NCBI GenBank assembly: GCA_965652545.1
Contig: CBFGWV010000237.1
Location: 1-7,634, forward strand
Origin: CBFGWV01 sp965652545
GTDB taxonomy: Bacteria; Pseudomonadota; Gammaproteobacteria; Competibacterales; Competibacteraceae
Length of the DNA stretch: 7,634 nucleotides
Direction of reading: 5' to 3'
This document shows, piece by piece, positions 1 through 6,246 of this stretch (the stretch's first letter is position 1; each line of letters begins with the position of its first letter). Made by a program: the position numbers and the translations under genes. A model generated the notes under the pieces. The model had not been told where the DNA came from. It was given only the letters and a program-made list of their open reading frames with translations, and ran no database searches.

Positions 1-158
1 GTATTTACGGGGAAGCTCGTAAAGTCGGCGAAAATCTCCAGCTTTATCGGCTCTTGCCCGGTAAAGCCGCCATCGCTTCCCCCGCCACAACCGGCGAGCA
101 GCAACGCCGAGGCGGCCAGCCCCAGTGTCCTGACTATCGATTTGTTTAGTGCGCGCAC
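1..158 (-). CDS. Lipoprotein, N-terminal part only (cut by window edge)
   Basis: The minus strand from 158 is open to the window edge (52 codons). It encodes a classic lipoprotein signal: positive N-terminus (VRALNKS, R10), a hydrophobic stretch at residues 11-22, then lipobox L21-A22-G23-C24. The mature N-terminus is a Gly/Ser/Asp linker (C-G-G-G-S-D-G-G), followed by a likely beta-strand segment at residues 38-52 (IKLEIFADFTSFPVN). The start is GTG at 156-158, preceded by AGGGAG (166-171) with a 7-nt spacer; no other usable start lies between it and the in-frame upstream stop. It is co-directional with pilQ, 56 bp downstream, with no intrinsic terminator between them, so read-through is possible. 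Residue +2 is Gly, which is compatible with outer-membrane sorting. The short strand after the linker loosely resembles the first strand of a bacterial Ig-like repeat, but too little is visible to assign a family. Function unknown. Confidence 0.8.
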   Translation of the reverse strand, partial: MRALNKSIVRTLGLAASALLLAGCGGGSDGGFTGQEPIKLEIFADFTSFPVN

Positions 159-165
159 AAATACA

Positions 166-171
166 CTCCCT
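166..171 (-). promoter_or_regulatory. Ribosome binding site for the GTG-started lipoprotein
   Basis: The minus strand reads AGGGAG here, 7 nt before the GTG at 158-156. It is the main evidence that the coding region starts at this GTG, since no ATG is available in frame. Confidence 0.65.
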
Positions 172-214
172 GGTATCGAGATATTTAGGATCTATCGGCC
201 TGCACGCGGTGCGC

Positions 215-2440
215 TCACCGCTGTGCCAATCCGCCGGTTACGATCTGCGGGGTAACGAAAATCAGAAGCTCAAGTTTGGTGTTCTGATTTCTAGTTTTCT
301 TGAACAGGTTCCCAATGCCCGGAAGGTCGCCAAGGAACGGCACCTTGTCCACGTCTTTGAAGGTCAATTGTTCGAACACGCCGCCGAGGACCACGGTTTC
401 GCCGTTGTTGACCAGCACCTGGGTCTGCACTTCGCGCCGATCGATGGTGGGAACAAAACCGCCCAGGCCATCGGCAATCAGCTCACCCACCTCGTTCTTG
501 GTGACGATGAGGTCCATGATGACCCGGTTGTCCGGTGTGATCTGGGGCGTGACATTCAGCTCAAGCAGCGCTTCCTTGAAGCTGATGGTCACTTCGCCAT
601 CGCCGCTTCGCTCCTGGTAAGGGACTTCACGGCCCTGACGGATGACGGCGGCCTTTCTGTCGGTGGTGATCACCCGTGGGTTGGACAGGATCTCACCGCG
701 ACCTTCAGCCTGAAGTGCGGAAAGTTCCAGGTCGAGAAGGTAGTCCTGCCCGAGAATCGCAAGTGCGACACGGCTGGTGGCCTCGGCCGCCCCCAGGTTG
801 ACGCCGAGCCGGTCGCTGAGAGAGGGCGCCGCTGTCGGGAAGGGTTGGCCGGTGCCCCGGATATTGGCCAGCGCACTGTTGACCACTGTGTTGTTGCCAG
901 AGGCGCTGCCGGTGAGGCTGATCAAGCCGTTTTCGCCATTGGACTGGACGCCGGCAAAGCCATAGCGAACGCCAAGTTCTTTGGTGAAGTCATCGTTGGC
1001 TATCACGATGCGCGAGTCGATCATCACCTGGCGAACCGGGCGATCCAACTGGGCAACCAAGCGACGCACGTCACTGAGGCGATCCGGCGTGTCCTGAACG
1101 AGGAGGGTGTTGGTTCGTGGATCGACACTGATGGACCCGCGCGCAGACAACAAGGTGACGGGTGCGCCGCCTTCCCCTCCACCGCCACCGCCACCTTGCG
1201 AGCGCACGATTGTGGCGATGTCCTCGGCCTTGGCATAGTTCACCTGCATCAGTTCGGTCTGAACCGGGATCAACTCGGTGACCTGCTTTTGCGCCTCGAG
1301 CTCAAGCCGCTCGCGAGCGGTGATCTCCTCGGTAGGCGCGACGTAGATCACGTTGCCGTTCTGACGAGCGGTCAGACCCTTCGTGGTCAGAATGATATCC
1401 AGCGCCTGGTCCCAGGGGACGTTCTGCAACCGTAGGGTCAAGTTGCCTTGCACGGTGTCGCTGACCACGACGTTCAGACCGGTGAAGTCGGCGATGATCT
1501 GCAGCACCGCACGAACCTCGATGTCCTGGAAGTTCAGCGACAACAATTCGCCGGTGTACTCCTTCTTGGACGGGTCACGGCTTTCCTCTTCATCCGGCTG
1601 AACCGGCTTCACCTCGATGGTGTAGAGGTTGTCAGTCTGGTAGGCGAGATACTCGTAACGGCCGGTGGGCTCGATCGCGATCTGTGCGCCCCCAGGGGTG
1701 TTGCTGGCATCCACGAGGGTCACCGGTGTGGCGAAATCGGTGACATCCAGGCGGCGCTGTTGATCGCGGGTCAACGACGCACCGCGGAAGTCGGCGATGA
1801 TCTGTGTGCCTTGCAAACGGACGTCGACATCGATATTGGGATCGGTCAGCTCGATCCCGATGATGGCCGCACCTTGTGCACTGCGACGGAAATCCACGTT
1901 CGTGATGGCCGAGGGCTGCTGCGATGCAGCGCTGCCGGCTGCCGCGCGCGCGGTTGGCGAGCTTGCGGTCGCGGGGGCGGACTCGACGGTATCGAGCGTC
2001 AACAGCACATCGCGGTTGCTGACCTTGACCGAATAGGGGACGAGTCGCGCCAGGTTGATCGACGCACGGGTTCGATCGGCACCCTCCAGCAGGTTGATCC
2101 GCTCGGCCACGCCTTGGTTGATCGGTTTTTGCCGCAGATTGGCGCCGTTCTCCGTACCCATGAAGTCCAGCACGATACGCGCGGGCTGATTAACGGTGAA
2201 CGCGCGTGGGCTTTCCGCCTCGCGGTCGAATTGGAACCGGACCTGGACCTTGTTCCCTGGCAGCGTCGTGACGTCCACGCTCTGCAAGGTTGCCGGGCCG
2301 GCCGGTTCGGACTGTTGTGCCATGGCTACCGGGCTGCCGGTGCCGACCAGGAATGCCAAAGCGGCAAGCTGCGCCAGTCGGGTTGCCCCGGAGGCTGACC
2401 AGCGGCCGATACGCCGTTGGTTGGTGCGATCAGGATTCAT
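215..2440 (-). CDS. pilQ: Type IV pilus secretin PilQ
   Basis: PilQ is the outer-membrane secretin through which the type IV pilus is extruded and retracted. The 741-residue product has a Sec signal peptide with a likely cut after A41 (AMA|QQ). Two AMIN (peptidoglycan-binding) domains follow at about 50-150 and 178-278, then a charged linker. The N0/STN domain spans about 298-368 (L-N-F-Q-D-I-E-V-R-A-V-L-Q) and the N1 secretin_N domain about 388-468. The secretin barrel runs from about 472 to 735, with the family signatures EILSNPRV (583-590) and VPFLGDLPGIGNLFK (700-714). The N1 domain carries a Gly-rich loop (G416-G422, E423, G424-G425). Length and order are normal for gammaproteobacterial PilQ. 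The ATG at 2440-2438 is preceded by GGGGAG with a 6-nt spacer and sits 21 nt after the pilP stop. It is the last pil gene of the operon. PilP should contact the N0/N1 domains. The TGA stop is followed by a lipoprotein gene rather than the aroK/aroB often found here. Confidence 0.97.
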   Translation of the reverse strand: MNPDRTNQRRIGRWSASGATRLAQLAALAFLVGTGSPVAMAQQSEPAGPATLQSVDVTTLPGNKVQVRFQFDREAESPRAFTVNQPARIVLDFMGTENGANLRQKPINQGVAERINLLEGADRTRASINLARLVPYSVKVSNRDVLLTLDTVESAPATASSPTARAAAGSAASQQPSAITNVDFRRSAQGAAIIGIELTDPNIDVDVRLQGTQIIADFRGASLTRDQQRRLDVTDFATPVTLVDASNTPGGAQIAIEPTGRYEYLAYQTDNLYTIEVKPVQPDEEESRDPSKKEYTGELLSLNFQDIEVRAVLQIIADFTGLNVVVSDTVQGNLTLRLQNVPWDQALDIILTTKGLTARQNGNVIYVAPTEEITARERLELEAQKQVTELIPVQTELMQVNYAKAEDIATIVRSQGGGGGGGEGGAPVTLLSARGSISVDPRTNTLLVQDTPDRLSDVRRLVAQLDRPVRQVMIDSRIVIANDDFTKELGVRYGFAGVQSNGENGLISLTGSASGNNTVVNSALANIRGTGQPFPTAAPSLSDRLGVNLGAAEATSRVALAILGQDYLLDLELSALQAEGRGEILSNPRVITTDRKAAVIRQGREVPYQERSGDGEVTISFKEALLELNVTPQITPDNRVIMDLIVTKNEVGELIADGLGGFVPTIDRREVQTQVLVNNGETVVLGGVFEQLTFKDVDKVPFLGDLPGIGNLFKKTRNQNTKLELLIFVTPQIVTGGLAQR

Positions 2441-2461
2441 CGTCCTCTCCCCGAGATGTTC

Positions 2462-3028
2462 TTATTCCGACAGCGACAGGAATGCGTCGCGCTCGCGCCA
2501 GCGGCGTTCGCCATCACGCACGATTTCGAGCAACTCGATGCGGTCTTCGCTGATTTCCAAAATTTCGCCGTGATCGTTACCCATGTAGTTACCCTCCCGG
2601 ACGCGATGGATGATGCCGTCCGGCGCACGGATGAGCGCCCACAGCTCCTGACTGTCCTGCTGGCGGTACGTACCCACCATGGTGAGCGACCCTAGCGAGT
2701 AGCGCTCCAGCTCCTCCCGCACGCGGTCGGGGTCGGGGCTGATGCCATTGTCCAATTCGGCCAGTATCTCGGCCTCGGCTTCGGCCTCAGCCTCGCGGAT
2801 AAACTCGGCCACCGAGAACGGGTTGCGCAAGCCTTGTGCTTGATAGAGAAACGGCTCGTACGGCTTCACCTCGGGCAGAGGCTCTAGCGGCTGGCCGGCG
2901 GATTTGGCCTTGGTGGCGGCCACGAATTGCTGCAAGTCGGACAGGTCGGGATCCGAACACCCGGACAACGCCACGGCAAGCGTCAGGACCATCCAGTTCG
3001 TCCGCAGGCGGAGTACATCGCGCATCAT
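2462..3028 (-). CDS. pilP: Type IV pilus assembly lipoprotein PilP
   Basis: PilP is a lipoprotein that joins the PilN/PilO inner-membrane heterodimer to the PilQ secretin. The 188-residue product has a hydrophobic signal and lipobox L21-S22-G23-C24. A flexible Pro/Glu-rich stretch follows, containing the conserved GLRNPF segment (66-71) that is typically part of the PilN/PilO-binding region. The globular beta domain spans about 109-185, with family landmarks YSLGSLTMVGT (110-120), VREGNYMG (143-150) and IELLEIV (164-170). Between the two lies an uncommon Glu-Ala repeat (E79-E87). The start is the first of two adjacent ATGs (3028-3026). It overlaps the pilO stop as ATGA, and GGAGGT lies 8 nt upstream, so translational coupling with pilO is likely. 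The second ATG (3025-3023) is a possible alternative. Ser at +2 carries no inner-membrane retention Asp, but the family acts at the inner membrane/periplasm. Confidence 0.95.
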   Translation of the reverse strand: MMRDVLRLRTNWMVLTLAVALSGCSDPDLSDLQQFVAATKAKSAGQPLEPLPEVKPYEPFLYQAQGLRNPFSVAEFIREAEAEAEAEILAELDNGISPDPDRVREELERYSLGSLTMVGTYRQQDSQELWALIRAPDGIIHRVREGNYMGNDHGEILEISEDRIELLEIVRDGERRWRERDAFLSLSE

Positions 3029-3681
3029 GGCTTCGTACCTCCCTGAGCCAGCGCATCCGCACCGTCATTCTCCAGGTAACGATACGTCTGCACCCGGGCG
3101 TCGATCAGTAACGGTGGGTTCTGCATTTCGATGTCGTCCGGCACCCCGCGTGACCCACCGGTGCGAGGATCGGTCATGGTGGCCGCTTCCAGCGTTACGA
3201 TACGATCCAGGGCTGCGATGGCGCTGACGAAGGACCCGAATTGGTGATAGTTCGCCTGCGCCTTGATGCTGATGGGTTTTGCGGCGTAGAAGTCGCGCGG
3301 CTGGTCGGCCTCGGGGCGGAACAGTTCGAAGGCAAGGCCGTTCGTCCGCCCGGTATTGGAGATGTCTTCCAACAGATCCGGCATTTCCGTGCTGGTGGGC
3401 AGTTGCTGGAGCATGGTCGCCAGCATGCCTTGCAGCTGCTCGATCTGCGCGCGGTAGGCCTCTAGATTGGCCATGACCGCTTGTTTGCGCTCGAACTCGA
3501 CGCGTAGCGTCCGCTCCTGGGCACGCACGCCTTCGAGTTCGACGAGCATGTCCTTGTGTTTGAAGTAATAACCCAGGCCACCCACGGCCGCCATGATCAA
3601 CAGCACCGCGAACAGTTTGATTGGCCACGGCCAGGCGCCGGAGTTACTGAAATCCAGGTCGCGAAGATCGGACAGATTCAT
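3025..3681 (-). CDS. pilO: Type IV pilus inner-membrane alignment protein PilO
   Basis: PilO is a bitopic inner-membrane protein that dimerises with PilN and binds PilP, forming the periplasmic alignment subcomplex. The 218-residue product has a short cytoplasmic N-terminus with the pattern L-R-D-L-D-F, then a Trp/Pro-flanked transmembrane helix at about 20-40. A periplasmic coiled coil runs through about 44-94, and a ferredoxin-like domain spans about 98-205. The junction carries the family motif LPTSTEMPDLLEDIS (94-108). The C-terminal part is closed by the strand LLIDARVQTYRYLE (191-204). The ATG at 3681-3679 overlaps the pilN stop in an ATGA, and the pilO stop overlaps the pilP start in the same way. 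The three genes are therefore probably translationally coupled, in keeping with fixed stoichiometry. Length is normal and no key element is missing. Confidence 0.95.
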   Translation of the reverse strand: MNLSDLRDLDFSNSGAWPWPIKLFAVLLIMAAVGGLGYYFKHKDMLVELEGVRAQERTLRVEFERKQAVMANLEAYRAQIEQLQGMLATMLQQLPTSTEMPDLLEDISNTGRTNGLAFELFRPEADQPRDFYAAKPISIKAQANYHQFGSFVSAIAALDRIVTLEAATMTDPRTGGSRGVPDDIEMQNPPLLIDARVQTYRYLENDGADALAQGGTKP

Positions 3682-4274
3682 TGTGCCCCCCCACCGGTGG
3701 CCTGCTGTTCACCGTCCGGCTCGCTGCCGGCCTGCTTCCAGGCCACTTTCAACTCGAACACGCTGGCGGTCACCCGCTCGTTCAGTTCCTGGTTTTCCAC
3801 GACAGTGAGGACCGGCTCGTTGAACAGATCCGATGAGCTGGCCAGGGAGCGCATGAAACCGGCAATGACGTTGTTGGTCGACGCGATGCCGTTGAGGGTG
3901 ATGTCCTTGCCGGTGACCTGGAACTTCGTCAGAAAGACGTCTTCCGGCAGCCGCCTGACCAGGGTGTCGTACACCTTGACCATACCTGGCCGACTTTGCT
4001 GGAGGTTCTGGATGATCTCCAGCCGGGCCAGGAGGCTGGCCTTGGTCGCATCCAGGCGTTTGATTTCCTCCTCGGCGCGTTTGAGTTCGTCGATTTCGGC
4101 GCGCAGGTAGTTGTTGCGCGCTTCCTGGTTGTCGATGAGGTTCTGGATGTACAGGTAGACGCCGATCACGCCGGCGACTGCCAACAGGGCGCCGATACCC
4201 ATGGTCCAGTAGAACTGGCGTTGCTGCGCGGCTCGCCGCGCCTCACGCCAGGGAAGCAGATTGACGCGTGTCAT
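3678..4274 (-). CDS. pilN: Type IV pilus inner-membrane alignment protein PilN
   Basis: PilN is a bitopic inner-membrane protein whose short cytoplasmic tail binds PilM and whose periplasmic part pairs with PilO. The 198-residue product begins with the conserved PilM-binding motif VNLLPWRE (4-11), here close to the consensus INLLPWR. The transmembrane helix lies at about 22-45, a periplasmic coiled coil at about 50-93, and a ferredoxin-like domain at about 98-182. Family landmarks are LPEDVFLTKFQVTG (109-122) and ITLNGIASTNNVIAGFMRSL (125-144). The Gly/Gln-rich C-terminus after 183 looks disordered. The ATG at 4274-4272 lies one base after the pilM stop, with GAGGAG about 11 nt upstream inside the pilM coding end. 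Strong coupling to pilM is therefore expected. Confidence 0.96.
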   Translation of the reverse strand: MTRVNLLPWREARRAAQQRQFYWTMGIGALLAVAGVIGVYLYIQNLIDNQEARNNYLRAEIDELKRAEEEIKRLDATKASLLARLEIIQNLQQSRPGMVKVYDTLVRRLPEDVFLTKFQVTGKDITLNGIASTNNVIAGFMRSLASSSDLFNEPVLTVVENQELNERVTASVFELKVAWKQAGSEPDGEQQATGGGAQ

Positions 4275-4275
4275 G

Positions 4276-5331
4276 TCAGTCGAAGCTCCTCATGGCCAGT
4301 CCGCAGGCCACGGCGTACAAGGGTGCATCGCGCATGAGGCTGCGCCGATTGACCTTGTTTGCGCTGCCCATCTGTTCGAAAGGGTTGGCAACGACCACGG
4401 GCACCTCCAGTGCACTCTGTACCGTGGCATCGATGCCTTCGATCAAGGCACCGCCCCCGGTGAGAATGATACGGTCGACACTGTTGTAGTGGCTGGATGA
4501 GAAGAAGAACTGCAAGGCGTTGCCGATCTGGTCGGCCAGCGACTGACGAAAGGGCTCCAGTACCGTCCCCGGGTAGTCCTCGGACAGCTCACCTGAGCGC
4601 TTGGCCAACTCGGCCTTCTCCCGTGGCATGCCATAGGTGTCGGCGATGAGGTTTGTGAGTTGATCGCCGCCGAACGATTGCTCGCGCGTGAACACCACCC
4701 TGGAGCCGTTGAACACGTACAAGGTCGTAATGGCCGCCCCGGAATCGACCACGGCAGTGCACTGCCCGCCGCCGCCCATGGCGTCCAGGGCCATCAGGGG
4801 GAAGGTGTTCTCGATGGCGTAGGCTTCCACGTCCACCAACTCGGCTTTGAGGCCGGCCTCGCGCAGGCACTCTTCGCGCAGATCGACGTTCTCTTTGCGC
4901 GATGCCACCAGCATGATGTCCTGGCTCGATGCGTCCGCCTTCGAGGCGCCAACGATCTGGAAATCCAGGTAGATCTCTTCCAGGGGGAAGGGAATGTACT
5001 GGGCCGCTTCGATCTGCAGGTTGGTCTCGATTTCCTCTTCGCCGAAGGAGACCGGCATGGGAATGGTTCGGGTGATTACGCTGGAGGTGGGTACTGCCAC
5101 GGCCGCCCCCTTCAGCCTTGACCCCGCGTTCTTGATGGCCCGGCGGATCGCGGCGCTGACCAGGTCGAGGTCTGCGGGATTACGATCGGACATTGCCCCC
5201 TCGGGCAAGGCCTCGATGGCAACCGCTTCGACCTGGTACCGCTGACCGCTCTTGCCCAGTTCGACCAGCTTCACGGAGGAGCCGCTGATGTCGAGGCCTA
5301 GAAATCGCTCTTTCCGACTGAATAGCGCCAA
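4276..5331 (-). CDS. pilM: Type IV pilus actin-like ATPase PilM (TTG start)
   Basis: PilM is a cytoplasmic actin/FtsA-like protein that binds ATP and the PilN tail, anchoring the alignment complex on the inner face of the membrane. With the TTG at 5331-5329 as start, the product is 351 residues, matching the usual length of about 350, and opens with the expected (M)ALFSRK. Visible elements are phosphate-1 GLDISGSSVK (12-21), EAAQYIPFPLEEIYLDF (108-124), phosphate-2 VVDSGAAITTLYVF (194-207) and adenosine loop ILTGGGALIEG (289-299). The typical C-terminal ending is GLAMRSFD. An upstream in-frame ATG at 5406 would add 25 residues rich in Cys and aromatics that have no family counterpart. The TTG has AAGGG with a good spacer, so it is preferred. 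It is the first gene of the operon, divergent from the gene at 5614. Confidence 0.95.
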   Translation of the reverse strand: MALFSRKERFLGLDISGSSVKLVELGKSGQRYQVEAVAIEALPEGAMSDRNPADLDLVSAAIRRAIKNAGSRLKGAAVAVPTSSVITRTIPMPVSFGEEEIETNLQIEAAQYIPFPLEEIYLDFQIVGASKADASSQDIMLVASRKENVDLREECLREAGLKAELVDVEAYAIENTFPLMALDAMGGGGQCTAVVDSGAAITTLYVFNGSRVVFTREQSFGGDQLTNLIADTYGMPREKAELAKRSGELSEDYPGTVLEPFRQSLADQIGNALQFFFSSSHYNSVDRIILTGGGALIEGIDATVQSALEVPVVVANPFEQMGSANKVNRRSLMRDAPLYAVACGLAMRSFD

Positions 5332-5338
5332 AGTCGTA

Positions 5339-5346
5339 TCCCTTCT
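5339..5346 (-). promoter_or_regulatory. Ribosome binding site deciding the TTG start of pilM
   Basis: The minus strand reads AGAAGGGA, ending 7 nt before the TTG at 5331. Together with the family-typical N-terminus ALFSRK right after that codon, it favours TTG over the in-frame ATG at 5406. A TTG start on the first gene could keep PilM levels low, but that is inference. Confidence 0.7.
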
Positions 5347-5552
5347 ACACGGCTGCCGCAACGCAGAATACAAGAATAGGCAGAATTCCTGCCACTCGCA
5401 GTGCAAGCCCCGCCAAATCTGGTTTCATGCCCACTCTGGACCACGGATGTTGCGCTATTTGTATCGGTAGAGCAACGCTGTGGTGGCAATGCTACTCTCA
5501 GAATAGTCCAGTTTGCTGATTTTTCTCAGTCTTGCGTGCGCGCGCGCCGGCA

Positions 5553-5582
5553 TTGACCTGTTGGGGCGTTGCGTGCTTCAGT
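5553..5582 (+). promoter_or_regulatory. Weak sigma-70-like promoter candidate for the 5614 gene
   Basis: TTGACC (5553-5558, five of six consensus bases) is followed after 18 bp by TTCAGT (5577-5582, three of six). Transcription would begin near 5589, leaving a leader of about 25 nt that still includes the ribosome binding site at 5603. This fits translation from ATG 5614 but is only a motif match. Confidence 0.25.
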
Positions 5583-5602
5583 CATGCATACAGTGACCGA
5601 CG

Positions 5603-5607
5603 AAAGG
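5603..5607 (+). promoter_or_regulatory. Ribosome binding site for the 5614 gene
   Basis: AAAGG sits 6 nt before the ATG at 5614. Earlier in-frame starts (TTG 5569, ATG 5584, GTG 5593) have no comparable site at proper spacing, so this decides the start. Confidence 0.6.
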
Positions 5608-5613
5608 TGCGCC

Positions 5614-6225
5614 ATGGCCATGCGTCAGCGTGAGGATCTCCGGTTACGAGCCTTGATGGCGCAGGAATGCGCCCGGATCATGGCCGAGGACGGCATCAAG
5701 GACTTCTCTTTGGCCAAACGCAAGGCGTCCGAGCGCCTCGGCCTCAGTGCCCGCTCATCCATGCCCGACAACGAGGAGATCGAGGCCGCTCTGGTCGATT
5801 ATCAGCGGTTGTTCAAGTCCAGCCGCCAACCCGACCATCTTCGCGAACTGCGCAGGGCCGCGCTCAAGGCCATGCAGTTCTTCGAGCCCTTCCGGCCCCG
5901 GTTGGTCGGGCCGGTGCTCAGCGGCAGCGCCACTGAGCATTCCGCGGTCAATCTTCACGTGTTTGCCGACGCGCCGGAGGACCTCATGTTCTTCCTGATG
6001 GAGCGCGGCGTGCCGTATGAACTGGGGGACCGGCGGCTCAAGGTCGGTCGCGGCGAGTGGGCGAGCTTTCCCAAGCTGTCGTTTCTGGCTGACGATGTGG
6101 CGATCGAGCTGACGGTGTTTTCCGCCGATGGCGAACGCGAGGCGCCACGAAGTCCGGTCGACGGCCGGCCCATGAAACGGGCCGGCCGCGGTGCGGTACA
6201 GGCGCTGATCGGCGAGGAGGCGTAG
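5614..6225 (+). CDS. Conserved-looking protein of unknown function, possible degenerate nucleotidyltransferase fold
   Basis: I cannot assign a function. From ATG 5614 the product is 203 residues, soluble, with no signal peptide or membrane segment. Residues 1-95 look almost wholly helical and highly charged (AKRKASERLGLS at 34-45, NEEIEAALVDYQRLF at 53-67, LRELRRAALKAMQFF at 76-90). Residues 97-170 look alpha/beta: LVGPVLSGSATEHSAVNLHVFAD (97-119), a helix, then VAIELTVF (162-169). G104-S105 followed by N113-x-H115 and E165 is laid out like the GS...DxD...D core of the nucleotidyltransferase fold. However, Asn and His replace the first two metal-binding Asp residues, so catalysis would be doubtful. 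The tail PVDGRPMKRA (181-190) is Pro/basic and looks like a conserved motif. Codon use matches the neighbours, with no sign of transfer. It is divergent from pilM and convergent with gltA, so it probably stands alone. Confidence 0.85.
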   Translation: MAMRQREDLRLRALMAQECARIMAEDGIKDFSLAKRKASERLGLSARSSMPDNEEIEAALVDYQRLFKSSRQPDHLRELRRAALKAMQFFEPFRPRLVGPVLSGSATEHSAVNLHVFADAPEDLMFFLMERGVPYELGDRRLKVGRGEWASFPKLSFLADDVAIELTVFSADGEREAPRSPVDGRPMKRAGRGAVQALIGEEA

Positions 6226-6246
6226 GCGCCTAGGAGCCTGTCCTAG
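6223..6246. repeat. Overlapping palindromes at the convergent gene ends
   Basis: TAGGCGCCTA (6223-6232) is a perfect 10-bp palindrome that begins with the stop codon of the 5614 gene. It overlaps a perfect 6-bp stem, CTAGGA (6230-6235) and TCCTAG (6241-6246) with a 5-nt loop, which contains the gltA stop codon. Neither strand has a T-run after the stem, so it is not a standard intrinsic terminator. It could still help separate the converging transcripts. Confidence 0.5.

Larger units (their letters stand above)
5332..5613. other. Divergent intergenic region between pilM and the 5614 gene
   Basis: This 282-bp stretch must hold the promoters for pilMNOPQ (minus) and the 5614 gene (plus). It is visibly more AT-rich than its flanks around 5365-5390 and 5495-5530. 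It contains three near-identical AGAATA/AGAATT words (5365, 5373, 5382), a 5-bp inverted repeat GGCAG/CTGCC (5379-5393) and an alternating TG/CG tract (5533-5547). I see no high-quality sigma-70 or sigma-54 pair for pilM and no credible ORF beyond the start-codon alternatives already discussed. Confidence 0.6.

Noticed and set aside
202..212. Small stem GCAC-CGC-GTGC (minus strand) after pilQ as a terminator
   Set aside because: It has only a 4-bp stem with a 3-nt loop and no T-run.
713..721. AAGTGCGGA, one mismatch from the Haemophilus uptake signal core
   Set aside because: It is a single imperfect copy inside pilQ coding sequence in a GC-rich genome, so it is most simply chance.
149..1435. 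Long plus-strand open frame (428 codons) opposite pilQ
   Set aside because: It lies antisense to a well-supported pilQ, its translation has no recognisable motif and is rich in Asp/Arg/His/Val as expected for an antisense frame in GC-rich DNA, and no ribosome binding site supports it.
1448..2398. Second long plus-strand open frame (316 codons) opposite pilQ
   Set aside because: Same reasoning: antisense shadow of the PilQ N-terminal half, with no domain or start signal.
5398..5415. Possible sigma-54 promoter on the minus strand (TGGCGGGGCTTGCAC) upstream of pilM
   Set aside because: It has GG and GC elements, but only 8 bp lie between them instead of the required 10, and the CAC after GG is missing.
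5500..5529. CTGAGA-N18-TATTCT (minus strand) as a sigma-70 promoter for pilM
   Set aside because: It matches only four of six bases in each box, with an 18-bp spacer, and would leave a leader of about 160 nt. Other TATTCT words nearer to pilM are equally weak, so none is called.
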